A DNA stretch of 7,082 bases from an uncultured Solobacterium sp. (GTDB lineage: Bacteria > Bacillota_I > Bacilli_A > Erysipelotrichales > Erysipelotrichaceae): the NCBI GenBank assembly GCA_927911475.1, contig CAKMPP010000071.1, positions 1 through 7,082 on the forward strand. The letters run 5' to 3'. Shown here piece by piece: positions 1 to 6,915 of the stretch. Every line of letters begins with the position of its first letter. The first letter of the stretch is position 1. The position numbers and the translations under genes were made by a program. The notes under the pieces are model-generated. The model saw only the letters and a list, made by a program, of their open reading frames with translations, had not been told where the DNA came from and did not search any database.

Positions 1-29
1 ATATAAAATTTAAAGATTTTAGTAATTTA

Positions 30-58
30 TTGTTCTTTTATTATTAAATAATTATAAT
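30..58 (+). promoter_or_regulatory. Sigma-A-type promoter of the gntR-like gene
   Basis: A -35 box TTGTTC (30-35) and a perfect -10 box TATAAT (53-58) are separated by exactly 17 nt. Transcription would start near 65, leaving a leader of about 35 nt before the ATG at 100. The surroundings are extremely A/T-rich, so boxes like these can arise by chance, but the exact spacing and correct position ahead of a good ribosome binding site make this the best candidate. Confidence 0.6.
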
Positions 59-86
59 TTTTAAAACATATTGTGTTATATTTTAT

Positions 87-92
87 AGGGGG
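87..92 (+). promoter_or_regulatory. Ribosome binding site that fixes the gntR-like start
   Basis: AGGGGG lies 7 nt before the ATG at 100. A GTG at 73 in the same frame would add nine residues that do not fit the family and would place the start upstream of this site. The ATG at 100 is therefore chosen, and the protein begins MFIPKYKNVSDKIYQEI, typical of the short N-terminus of GntR/HutC regulators. Confidence 0.75.
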
Positions 93-99
93 TTTAAAT

Positions 100-817
100 A
101 TGTTTATTCCAAAATATAAAAATGTAAGTGACAAAATCTACCAAGAAATTATATCCAACACTTCTTATACAGAATCCGTAATTCCAACCGAAGAAGAACT
201 CTGCAATCAATTTAATGTTAGTCGTACAACAATTAGAAATGCTCTTGAGCTTCTTGCAAATCAAAACTTGCTAATCCGAACAAAAGGAAAGGGATATATT
301 ATCAATGACACTAAAGAAGATATATCAACAACACAGGTTACATTAGGTCTTTATGAAGCAAAAAATAAAGATGGGAAACTATAACTTCAGAAGTTATTAG
401 TAAAAAATATTATTAGTTGTTCACCCTTTCTCTCTCATAAATTAAAAGTAGAAGAAGGAACTCTTTTATATCATTTAACAAGATTACGATATATCGATGG
501 AAAAAAAATATTCTATTACTGAAAACTATATACCACTTACTTATTTTCCAGCAATAAATAACCATGATTTCTCAAGGGGATCACTCTGGAATTATATGAA
601 GGAGAATGGATATCACCCTAAAATTGTTGAGCAGACTATTGAGATACGTACAAGTTTGGAAATTGAAAGATTCTACTTATCTATTGAACAAGAAACTCCT
701 GTTATGGTTATAGAAAATATTGCAACCTCTACAGAATCAGACAAACCTATAGATCTATCTATAATTATTACTAATGCATACAAATCAAAGTTGCATTTCA
801 CAAACAATATCTTATAA
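100..817 (+). pseudogene. GntR/HutC-family transcriptional regulator, broken by three frameshifts
   Basis: The first frame (100-384) gives a winged-helix DNA-binding domain: PTEEELCNQF and the recognition helix SRTTIRNALELL at residues 29-52, then the wing RTKGKGYII. A UTRA effector-binding domain follows, but only if the frame is changed three times. After AAA at 376-378 one base is missing, so TAA at 382-384 ends the frame. The A6 run at 402-407 has one base too many. The A8 run at 501-508 has one too many; without that base GTLLYHLTRLRYIDGKK joins YSITENYIPLTYFP. The last segment runs to TAA at 815-817. The repaired length of about 239 codons matches the family (roughly 230-245 aa), so nothing large is lost. 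The gene is visibly richer in A/T than the operon. From its position it was probably the operon's sugar-phosphate-responsive repressor (inference). Sequencing error or slippage-based expression are alternatives. Confidence 0.8.
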
Positions 818-922
818 ATAACTTACTTAGAATTAGAATATCGTAAGGCTCTACAATTTCTGTTGATATTATTAACAATTGATTGTATTATCTTTTCTTT
901 TACAATTTTATATAACCATAAA
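818..922. other. Short gene-free gap between convergent genes
   Basis: About 105 A/T-rich bases separate the end of the regulator remnant from the operon terminator. No coding segment is seen. An imperfect dyad, TGTTGATA-T-TATTAACA (861-877, one mismatch per arm), is present, followed by ACAAT-TG-ATTGT (875-886). In sequence this A/T-rich they may be chance. The regulator has no clear terminator of its own: the hairpin at 923-953 has no T-run after it on the plus strand. Confidence 0.5.
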
Positions 923-953
923 AATAAGGAGCTGTTTTTTTACGCTCCTTATT
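920..953 (-). terminator. Rho-independent terminator of the ula operon
   Basis: On the minus strand a perfect 10-bp stem, AATAAGGAGC / GCTCCTTATT (arms 944-953 and 923-932), encloses an 11-nt A-rich loop and runs directly into a U-run (TTATTTTTATGG). The upstream arm contains the TAA stop codon of ulaE (949-951), so the transcript ends immediately after the last gene. On the plus strand the stem is followed by CAAATACTTG, so termination should be one-directional. Confidence 0.85.
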
Positions 954-1800
954 CAAATACTTGCTCTAATTTTTCTCTTAGAAAACTTCCTGCATGTTTA
1001 CAGATGTCTTTCCAGTTCTCTTCACCTGTATACCAGAATTCACCAGTAAACATACGTACACCCATATCCTTTAAGCATCTGATGTCTTCTACAAACTCTG
1101 TATGTCCACTTCCAAATGGTATCTCACGATATTTACCTGGTACAGTTTCTTTTAGGTGAGCTGCTACGATATGACCCTTTCCCTTTTGAATATCGTCGAT
1201 CACTGAGGTTTTGTATATCTTCTCAGCGTTAGTTAGGTTTCCAATATCTGGATAGATTTGTAAGTATGGACTATCAACGATATTTACATACTCCATCGCT
1301 TTTTCAACTGTATCCATAAATGGTGTTTCCATTGTTTCAAAGCCCATGACGATACCATACTTGGCTGCCATCTTAGTAGCGACGTGAAGATTTTTGATAA
1401 ACTGTTTCTTGGTTTCTGCACTACCTTCTTTGTAGTAAACATCATATCCCGCTAATTGGATGATACGAATACCCAAATCTTGTGCAAGATAAATAGCTTT
1501 TTCCATAATCTCTAGACTTCTTTCTTCTATCTTAGCGTCTAGATCACCGAATGGATATTTACGATGTCCACTTAGACACATCGTATGGATAGGAACACCA
1601 GTCTTTGTGATTGCTTGTTTAATCGCGTTTCTTTCTTCTTGACTCCAATCCAATCGTGCTAGTTTATCATCCGTTTCATCGATAGAAATCTCTAACCAAT
1701 CAAAGCCAGATTCTTTACAGATAGTTAGCTTCTCTTCCCAAGATAATTCTTTAGGCATGGACTTTTCATACATGCCCAAACGATACGCTTTATTGTCCAT
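949..1800 (-). CDS. ulaE: L-ribulose-5-phosphate 3-epimerase (L-xylulose-5-phosphate 3-epimerase), UlaE
   Basis: Interconverts L-xylulose 5-phosphate and L-ribulose 5-phosphate in the cytosol, the first epimerisation after decarboxylation in anaerobic ascorbate use. The 283-aa protein belongs to the xylose-isomerase-like TIM-barrel family and aligns along its length with my memory of E. coli UlaE (about 284 aa): LGMYEKSMP, DETDDKLARLDWS, MCLSGHRKYPFG, IRIIQLAGYDVYY, YPDIGN. Likely metal and catalytic residues are Glu155 (GFETME), Asp185 (YPDIGN), a His at 210 or 215 (GHIVAAHLKE) and Glu254 (GEFW). Three in-frame ATGs exist at 1816-1818, 1807-1809 and 1798-1800. The last is chosen because GGAAAGA lies 9 nt upstream and because the N-terminus then matches the family. 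It overlaps the end of ulaF by 11 nt, suggesting translational coupling. It is the last gene of the operon. Confidence 0.93.
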   Translation of the reverse strand: MDNKAYRLGMYEKSMPKELSWEEKLTICKESGFDWLEISIDETDDKLARLDWSQEERNAIKQAITKTGVPIHTMCLSGHRKYPFGDLDAKIEERSLEIMEKAIYLAQDLGIRIIQLAGYDVYYKEGSAETKKQFIKNLHVATKMAAKYGIVMGFETMETPFMDTVEKAMEYVNIVDSPYLQIYPDIGNLTNAEKIYKTSVIDDIQKGKGHIVAAHLKETVPGKYREIPFGSGHTEFVEDIRCLKDMGVRMFTGEFWYTGEENWKDICKHAGSFLREKLEQVFE

Positions 1801-2479
1801 AGTATGCATTCTTTCCATGTTTACGTAGATAGTGTTTATCTAAGAGTTCCTGCTGCATATTTCCCTTTTGTGGGTTTAACATGTGTGCATGGAAGTTCAT
1901 GAAGCATATCTCTTCTAATACAACTGCATTATGTACTGCATTAAATGGATCACTACCCCAAGTAAATGGTCCATGACTATGTACTAGTACTGCAGGAACA
2001 TCATCTGGTTCTTTATCCTTGAATGTTTCAACGATGACATTTCCTGTTTCTAGTTCATACTGTCCAGTGATTTCTTCTTCACTCATCTTTCGTGTACATG
2101 GTATCTCACCATAGAAGTAGTCTCCATGTGTCGTTCCCATCGGTTTTACACCCAAGCCCGCTTGGGCAAAGCTTACTGCCCACTTACTATGGGTATGTAC
2201 GATACCACCAATATTTGGAAAGTTACGATATAACACTAGATGTGTATCTGTATCGGAAGATGGTTTATATTTACCTTCTACCTTTTCACCTGTTTTTACG
2301 TCTACGACGACCATATCCTCTGGTTTTAATTGATCATATTCAACACCAGATGGTTTAATAACCATGAAACCCTTTTCACGGTCGATACCGGAAACGTTTC
2401 CCCAAGTAAAGACTACCAGTCCATTCTTAGGCAACATCATATTTGCCTCATATACTTTTTGTTTTAATTCTTCTAACAT
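1790..2479 (-). CDS. ulaF: L-ribulose-5-phosphate 4-epimerase, UlaF/AraD family
   Basis: Converts L-ribulose 5-phosphate to D-xylulose 5-phosphate, the entry to the pentose phosphate pathway. The 229-aa protein is a full-length class II aldolase/epimerase, close in length to E. coli AraD (231) and UlaF (228). The family signatures are all present: TWGNVS (25-30), IKPSGV, KPSSDTDTH (72-80), GGIVHTHS (91-98), GTTHGDYFYG, IPCTRKM, VLVHSHGPFTWG and the C-terminal HYLRKHGKNAYYGQ. The metal ligands known from AraD correspond to His95, His97 and His169, with Asp76 nearby; the catalytic Asp120 and the tail Tyr227 are also kept. The start is fixed by GAGGAA 5 nt upstream, a site formed by the last codons of the preceding gene (2-nt gap), which implies coupling. 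By sequence alone it could equally be called araD; the operon context points to ulaF. Confidence 0.94.
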   Translation of the reverse strand: MLEELKQKVYEANMMLPKNGLVVFTWGNVSGIDREKGFMVIKPSGVEYDQLKPEDMVVVDVKTGEKVEGKYKPSSDTDTHLVLYRNFPNIGGIVHTHSKWAVSFAQAGLGVKPMGTTHGDYFYGEIPCTRKMSEEEITGQYELETGNVIVETFKDKEPDDVPAVLVHSHGPFTWGSDPFNAVHNAVVLEEICFMNFHAHMLNPQKGNMQQELLDKHYLRKHGKNAYYGQ

Positions 2480-2481
2480 AG

Positions 2482-3531
2482 TTATTCCTCAATCGTGTAC
2501 AGTGCAATCTCATCTGTTTCGCGATTTGATACGAAGATCTTCTGTACATCATGATCCTTAAACGCTAACGCATTTGTAGGACCTGCATTACGATCTAAGT
2601 TTTCACTGACATATGTATTCGTTTCTTTGTCGTAAGATAAAAGATTTAACTCTAGTTCATTCTTACGATAACCATAGATACCATATACCTTGCCATTCAT
2701 CTCTAATGGATAGATTGCATGCAAGAATGGCATCTTTCTTTCATCTTCCCACACCTTCTGATATGAGCCATCTACTAGTTTATAGACAGCTAATGTATCA
2801 CCATGGAATGGTGCGAAAGTCATGAGTTCCTTTTGACCATCTCCATCAAAGTCTAGATACAACATATCAGAAGCAGGATCAGTCGTAAGTTGTTCGTATG
2901 TCCATTCACCATTTTCATCTGCTGGTGGAACAACCTTGAAGATACCGTTCTTTGTGCCGACTACGGCAATCTGATAATCCTCTTCTTCTGTCTTAAAGAA
3001 GCCATGATTTTGTGTCAGACCACTGATTAATGGTGTCAGTTCTAACTGATGATCTTCATCAAAGATAGAGATATCTTCTGGAAGCTTGGCAACCCACACT
3101 CTTCCAGGACAAGTCCAGTCATCTTTGAATGCATGTGCACTCTTCAATGTACAAGCCACAAGATACTTTTGATGATTTCTTTCAATCACACCAAAGCGAT
3201 GTACGAATGGAAGCTTGCATAGTGTATGAATCTGCCATTCACCATCTTTTCTAAGGTAGTATACAATCTTGGAATCTGCACCATTATTTGGTGAATAGAA
3301 CTTCCAAGTTGCTAGAAGTGTAGGATATGTCTGGTTTGGATACTGTTCTAGTGACATCACACCACCAGGTCCATCCCACAACTTCTCTATAAAGTTTCCC
3401 TCATAATCATATAAGTAACATGGGTCCTCTTTTTCAGCAGCACATGCAAGATAGTTTTTTCCATCAAATTCTACTTGTGCTAGTGCATAACACTTATTCA
3501 AAGTACCCAATACTTTCTTATTTACTTTCAT
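2482..3531 (-). CDS. Unrecognised cytosolic seven-bladed beta-propeller-like protein in the ascorbate operon
   Basis: I do not recognise this 349-aa protein by name. It has no signal peptide or membrane segment, so it is probably cytosolic. Its sequence falls into about seven repeating units of alternating strands, roughly residues 12-53, 56-107, 108-168, 170-219, 220-262, 266-314 and 315-349. Each begins with a small hydrophobic/His-containing strand followed by one of the type YLACAAE, YLVACTL, QIAVVGTKNG or KIFVSNRETD. Unit 5 has the FG-GAP/VCBS-type loop LDFDGDGQKEL (Asp227, Asp229, Asp231). Histidines or an Asn recur near unit starts: His111-Arg112, Asn175-His176, His243, His271, Asn320. 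In propeller enzymes such residues can line the central channel and hold a metal. Bacterial relatives of the aldos-2-ulose dehydratase propeller or lyase-type propellers are possible comparisons, but none is shown. Its position in the operon, where ulaD would be expected, suggests a role on a pathway sugar. AGAAAGG (3540-3546) is 8 nt before the ATG. Confidence 0.85.
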   Translation of the reverse strand: MKVNKKVLGTLNKCYALAQVEFDGKNYLACAAEKEDPCYLYDYEGNFIEKLWDGPGGVMSLEQYPNQTYPTLLATWKFYSPNNGADSKIVYYLRKDGEWQIHTLCKLPFVHRFGVIERNHQKYLVACTLKSAHAFKDDWTCPGRVWVAKLPEDISIFDEDHQLELTPLISGLTQNHGFFKTEEEDYQIAVVGTKNGIFKVVPPADENGEWTYEQLTTDPASDMLYLDFDGDGQKELMTFAPFHGDTLAVYKLVDGSYQKVWEDERKMPFLHAIYPLEMNGKVYGIYGYRKNELELNLLSYDKETNTYVSENLDRNAGPTNALAFKDHDVQKIFVSNRETDEIALYTIEE

Positions 3532-3546
3532 TCAGTAAACCTTTCT

Positions 3547-3573
3547 AAAAAGCTACTGCTTAGCAGTAGCTTT
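3547..3573 (-). terminator. Internal intrinsic terminator or attenuator between ulaB and the propeller gene
   Basis: A perfect 11-bp stem, AAAGCTACTGC / GCAGTAGCTTT (3563-3573 and 3549-3559), closes a 3-nt loop. On the minus strand it leads into a run of five U (3547-3551) and then immediately into the ribosome binding site AGAAAGG of the propeller gene. It starts 5 nt after the ulaB stop codon. No new promoter is visible between the hairpin and the next gene, so read-through must supply the three distal genes. A 3'-end stabiliser for the upstream message is the other reading. Confidence 0.75.
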
Positions 3574-3578
3574 CGTTG

Positions 3579-3872
3579 TTATTCTGCAAAGCCTGCTTCT
3601 TTTAAAAGTGCTTGCGCTTCTTTATCTGATAGTACGTTCTTCATACCGCAGATTTTAACGCCTTTTTTCTCTGCATCTGTAAACATGTTCTTAAAGTTTA
3701 GTGGGCAAAATACAACATCATATTGAGTTGCCGCACTCTTACCTTCTGATAAAGAACAGTGATGAATTGTAGATACCTCTACACCTAAATCCTTACATGC
3801 CTTTTCCACTCTCATCTTCATCATCAAAGATGTTCCGGCTCCGTTTGCACATGCGACTAAAACTTTAATCAT
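3579..3872 (-). CDS. ulaB: PTS ascorbate-specific EIIB component, UlaB
   Basis: Small cytosolic EIIB domain (97 aa; E. coli UlaB about 101) that takes phosphate from EIIA (UlaC) and passes it to ascorbate carried by UlaA. The phosphorylated cysteine is Cys8 in MIKVLVACANGAGTSLMMKM, a standard EIIB P-loop of the lactose/ascorbate type, followed by an alternating beta/alpha pattern to the end (NVLSDKEAQALLKEAGF). Only 7 nt separate it from ulaA. Its ribosome binding site AAGGAG lies inside the last codons and stop of ulaA, about 10 nt from the ATG, so the two are probably translated together. A strong hairpin follows the stop codon. Confidence 0.93.
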   Translation of the reverse strand: MIKVLVACANGAGTSLMMKMRVEKACKDLGVEVSTIHHCSLSEGKSAATQYDVVFCPLNFKNMFTDAEKKGVKICGMKNVLSDKEAQALLKEAGFAE

Positions 3873-3879
3873 TTGTTGT

Positions 3880-5340
3880 TCACTCCTTCTTTACTTTTTC
3901 TTTATAAGCTTCGTAATCCTCTACACATAAGAAATATGTGTCTGGATGACTACGATATTGTAACTGTGGAATCAAGATTAATACTACTAAAATGATTGCT
4001 AAACCGATAAATCCTGCATACTTCATAATCACTGTGAAGATTGGCCATACAACTGCCCAGTCCCACATGCCTAAGTAACCACCGTTAGCCGCAAGTCCTA
4101 CCATACCAGCGATGAATGCACTACCGAATACTTGGCATAATCCTGAGATGAATGGGAATAACATAGCAGCCTTTATGCCACCCTTGTTATTAGCGTATAC
4201 AGCGATTGTAGCGTTATCGAAGAATACTGGAACGAACCCTGCAATGACAATTGTTGGAGACTTCAATAATAGTAATGCAACGATAGCGATAAACTGACCT
4301 AAAGCACCGAATAAGAAACCGATAGTTACTGCATTAGGACTACCAAATCCATATGTAGCTGCACAATCGATACCAGGAACCGCACCAGGTAAGAATGTAT
4401 TAGAAATACCCTGGAATGAGTTTGTTAATTCTGTTACGAATGTACGTACACCAAGTTGTAAGATGGCAAGATACACAGCAAACTTGAGTGATGTATCTAC
4501 TACATACATAAAGAAGCTTGCACCTTCCTTAAGAACCTTTGTTTCAATGAAGTAATCCTTACCTAGTACAGCCATGATTGCTCCAAAGAAGATCATCATT
4601 AAGATCGCTGTAGAAACCATGTTTTCATTGAAGATTGACATGAAACCAGGTAATTGGATATCTTCAATTCTCTTAGAATTCTTCTTAATGCCAAATAACT
4701 TCTTGGATAGGTATGTGAAGAATGCGATACCAAACATCTGTTGGTGAGCTACACAGAATCCACCACCATCTGTTAAGTCCTGAGAAATTTCAACTGTGAG
4801 GTTAGAACCAACTGCCCAATACAAACCAAGAATGAGTGACATGACAATTAACATTGGTGTATCACCTAACTGTGGGAAGCAGAATAGAATTAACCAGAAT
4901 GCTGTAGCGGCCTGTTGCATTTGAACGTGGCCCGTTGTAAATACTGCACGTAATTTTGTAATCTTGTTAAACTTAACAAGAACTAAGTTAAAGATAAATG
5001 CAATTAACAATAGGAACATTACTTGTGAGAAGCTACGTCCAATTCCTTCCATTGCTGACTGCACTGCATTTTGTCCGAAGTATGGATCGATAACCATCGC
5101 ATCTAAGTTGAAGCGATCTTTTAATCCAACAAGAATTGGTCTAAAGTTACTTACTAATCCACCAGAACCTACGCTTAAGATTAAGAAACCAACTGTTGCT
5201 TTAATAAAGCCTGCTAGTGAATCGTACCAAGTCTTTTTCTGAAGAATGTACCCAATTAAAACGATTAAACCGATAAAGTATGCTGGTTTGGTTAAGATAT
5301 TACTTGCGAACCATACCCAAATGTCGTATAAAATGCTCAT
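3880..5340 (-). CDS. ulaA: PTS ascorbate-specific EIIC permease, UlaA
   Basis: Integral membrane permease that moves L-ascorbate inward while it is phosphorylated at C6. The 486-aa protein is slightly longer than E. coli UlaA (465) and is hydrophobic with about ten or eleven membrane spans, beginning near residues 20-34. Signatures of the AscFamily/UlaA EIIC proteins are clear: TTGHVQMQQA (135-144), LTDGGGFCVAHQQ (189-201), QLPGFMSIFNENMVSTA (229-245), GVRTFVTELTNSFQGIS (297-313), LPGAVPGIDCAATYGFGSPNA (317-337) and GFVPVFFDNATI (368-379). These conserved soluble loops include the substrate-binding TDG..HQQ and GAV..IDCAA regions. The charged tail (DYEAYKEKVKKE) is cytosolic. The start follows AGGGGG by 4 nt, and ulaC ends 17 nt upstream. 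EIIA and EIIB are separate genes on either side, as in E. coli rather than fused. Confidence 0.94.
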   Translation of the reverse strand: MSILYDIWVWFASNILTKPAYFIGLIVLIGYILQKKTWYDSLAGFIKATVGFLILSVGSGGLVSNFRPILVGLKDRFNLDAMVIDPYFGQNAVQSAMEGIGRSFSQVMFLLLIAFIFNLVLVKFNKITKLRAVFTTGHVQMQQAATAFWLILFCFPQLGDTPMLIVMSLILGLYWAVGSNLTVEISQDLTDGGGFCVAHQQMFGIAFFTYLSKKLFGIKKNSKRIEDIQLPGFMSIFNENMVSTAILMMIFFGAIMAVLGKDYFIETKVLKEGASFFMYVVDTSLKFAVYLAILQLGVRTFVTELTNSFQGISNTFLPGAVPGIDCAATYGFGSPNAVTIGFLFGALGQFIAIVALLLLKSPTIVIAGFVPVFFDNATIAVYANNKGGIKAAMLFPFISGLCQVFGSAFIAGMVGLAANGGYLGMWDWAVVWPIFTVIMKYAGFIGLAIILVVLILIPQLQYRSHPDTYFLCVEDYEAYKEKVKKE

Positions 5341-5357
5341 ATTTCCCCCTAATTATA

Positions 5358-5813
5358 TTATTTGTATTTTTCGATGACCTTTCTTAAATCATCATCGTTG
5401 TGAACTTCTAGTAAGTCATTTACGACCTCTTCGTTCATCAATAGTTCAGATAGCTGCATCATATTATTAAGATGTTGATCATGATTAACAGCAGTGAGTG
5501 TAAAGAATAGTCTTGCGTCTTTTTCTCTATCATTATCGTCAAACGCAACTGGCTTCTCTACCTTCATAAAGCCAATACCAGTTTTGTATACACCCTCTGC
5601 ACCTAGCGTAGAATGCGGCATTGCTACATTAGGACAAATTACGATGTATGGTCCATATTCTGTAACACATTTGATAATTGCTTCTACATAACGATTATCG
5701 ATGAATCCTTGTTCAATCAACGTTTCCCCACACCCTTTGATGGCATCTTGCCAGGTTGGAAAATTTTGATGGTAGCTAGTCAGATGATTATCTAGTATTT
5801 CTTGTAATAACAT
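5358..5813 (-). CDS. ulaC: PTS ascorbate-specific EIIA component, UlaC
   Basis: Cytosolic phosphocarrier of the mannitol/fructose EIIA fold (PTS_EIIA_2) that relays phosphate from HPr to UlaB. The 151-aa length is close to E. coli UlaC (154). The phosphorylated histidine is His67 in the motif CPNVAMPHSTLGAEGV, preceded by the helix ALxxCxxTL-type segment (DAIKGCGETLIEQGFID) and VTEYGPYIVI typical of UlaC. The second conserved patch is LFFTLTAVNHDQHLNNMMQLSELL. GGAG 7 nt upstream of the ATG supports the start. The gene begins 13 nt after ulaG and precedes ulaA by 17 nt. As a stand-alone EIIA it could also be called a generic fructose-type EIIA, but the neighbours settle its substrate. Confidence 0.92.
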   Translation of the reverse strand: MLLQEILDNHLTSYHQNFPTWQDAIKGCGETLIEQGFIDNRYVEAIIKCVTEYGPYIVICPNVAMPHSTLGAEGVYKTGIGFMKVEKPVAFDDNDREKDARLFFTLTAVNHDQHLNNMMQLSELLMNEEVVNDLLEVHNDDDLRKVIEKYK

Positions 5814-5826
5814 TTATTTTCTCCAA

Positions 5827-6891
5827 TTATAGAATACTTGGGAATGGAACATTACGTTCCTTTGTGAAGCAGTCTTCAAATCCACGGCGATAATGGAACT
5901 TCAATAAGTCCTTATCTAATGGCCATGTATACTTACCACCCACATCCCAAATAAATGGATGGAACTTATACTTCAGTGTATCCTTCTTGAAGTTATATAC
6001 TAACATAATTTCTTCAGGATCTGCCTTCATATTTGTCCATACATCATGGTGTAAAGGAATAATTACCTTTGCGTTAGTTGCTTCACCCATTCGGCACATA
6101 TCAACAGATGTCATCTTATCTTGGCATCCTACAGGGTTTTCACCATACGCACCAAAGGCAATATCAATATTGTACTTCTTACCGATGTCCGCATAGCAGA
6201 TACTATAGTGTGAGTCACCAGTATGATATACAGTTCCTGCAGGCATCTCAATTAAGTAGTTGACTGCTTTTTGATCCATGTTTGTAGGACAAATACCTGC
6301 AATGTCTTCGCCGACTTCCGTTGTGACTAGACATGTACGATCATAGGACTCTAAGACATGAATCTTTGTATCCTTGATTGTAATGATATCCCCTGGCTTA
6401 ACAACTTTACAACGCTCCTCTGGAACACCCCAGCCAATCCACTTTTTCACACACTCTAATGGTCCAATAAATGGCACATCATCGCTACAGTTCTTTAATA
6501 CAGCTGCCGCAAAGAATGGATCTATATGATCGTTGTGATAATGAGTTGCTAATACCGCATCACACTTTGTTACACCGAATGGATCATAAACAATCGGTGC
6601 TGCACGCAGATTAGGTTGTAGATTTTCAACGCCCATCATATTTCTCATTTGATGGTATGGGGCCATGGATGATACTTTTTGTGTTCTCTTTCCATTACCA
6701 AACCATAAGTCAATTGCGATGTTTGTATCGTTTTCCGTCTTAAACCATACACCTACACATCCCAACCACCACATTGAAAATGTACCAGGTTCAACAACTG
6801 TGTTGTCGATCTCTTCATTTAGCCATGTTCCCCATTCTGGGAAAGCACCTAAAATCCAAGACTCCCTTGTAATTTCATTTACTTTTGGCAT
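5827..6891 (-). CDS. ulaG: L-ascorbate-6-phosphate lactonase, UlaG
   Basis: Hydrolyses L-ascorbate 6-phosphate to 3-keto-L-gulonate 6-phosphate in the cytosol. The protein is exactly as long as E. coli UlaG (354 aa) and shares its blocks from end to end: ITRESWILGAFPEWGTWLNEE (7-27), PGTFSMWWLGC (35-45), LQPNLRAAPIVYDPF, FIGPLECV, WIGWGVPEERCKVVKPGD, FGAYGENP and FIWDVGGKYTWPLDKD. It is a metallo-beta-lactamase-fold enzyme with the metal motif THYHNDHID (116-124; His117, His119, Asp121, His122), GDSHYS with Asp226 and His228, and His281/His282 in PLHHD. E. coli has THDHNDHID, so only the residue after the first His differs. It is the first gene of the operon, with AAGGAGG 5 nt before the ATG. 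In E. coli ulaG is transcribed separately from ulaABCDEF; here it leads the same unit. Confidence 0.96.
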   Translation of the reverse strand: MPKVNEITRESWILGAFPEWGTWLNEEIDNTVVEPGTFSMWWLGCVGVWFKTENDTNIAIDLWFGNGKRTQKVSSMAPYHQMRNMMGVENLQPNLRAAPIVYDPFGVTKCDAVLATHYHNDHIDPFFAAAVLKNCSDDVPFIGPLECVKKWIGWGVPEERCKVVKPGDIITIKDTKIHVLESYDRTCLVTTEVGEDIAGICPTNMDQKAVNYLIEMPAGTVYHTGDSHYSICYADIGKKYNIDIAFGAYGENPVGCQDKMTSVDMCRMGEATNAKVIIPLHHDVWTNMKADPEEIMLVYNFKKDTLKYKFHPFIWDVGGKYTWPLDKDLLKFHYRRGFEDCFTKERNVPFPSIL

Positions 6892-6896
6892 GATAA

Positions 6897-6903
6897 CCTC
6901 CTT
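6897..6903 (-). promoter_or_regulatory. Consensus ribosome binding site of ulaG
   Basis: On the minus strand AAGGAGG lies 5 nt before the ulaG ATG, the strongest Shine-Dalgarno sequence in the window. This agrees with ulaG being the leader gene and with the start chosen for it. Confidence 0.85.
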
Positions 6904-6915
6904 TGTGATGGTTTT

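Noticed and set aside
497..817. A separate small gene starting at the ATG at 497
   Set aside because: Its product is the middle and end of a UTRA domain that continues the upstream segment across the A8 run; no ribosome binding site precedes the ATG.
861..886. Imperfect dyad TGTTGATA-T-TATTAACA followed by ACAAT-TG-ATTGT, resembling an operator
   Set aside because: It lies between two convergent genes with no promoter to control, and A/T-rich sequence produces such dyads readily.
1801..1818. Longer ulaE start at 1816-1818 or 1807-1809
   Set aside because: The extra residues MERMHT do not match the family N-terminus, and the ribosome-binding-like GGAAAGA is correctly spaced only for the ATG at 1798-1800.
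2092..2825. Plus-strand open frames opposite ulaF and the propeller gene
   Set aside because: They lie fully antisense to well-conserved genes, have no ribosome binding sites and have low-complexity products; they are shadows.
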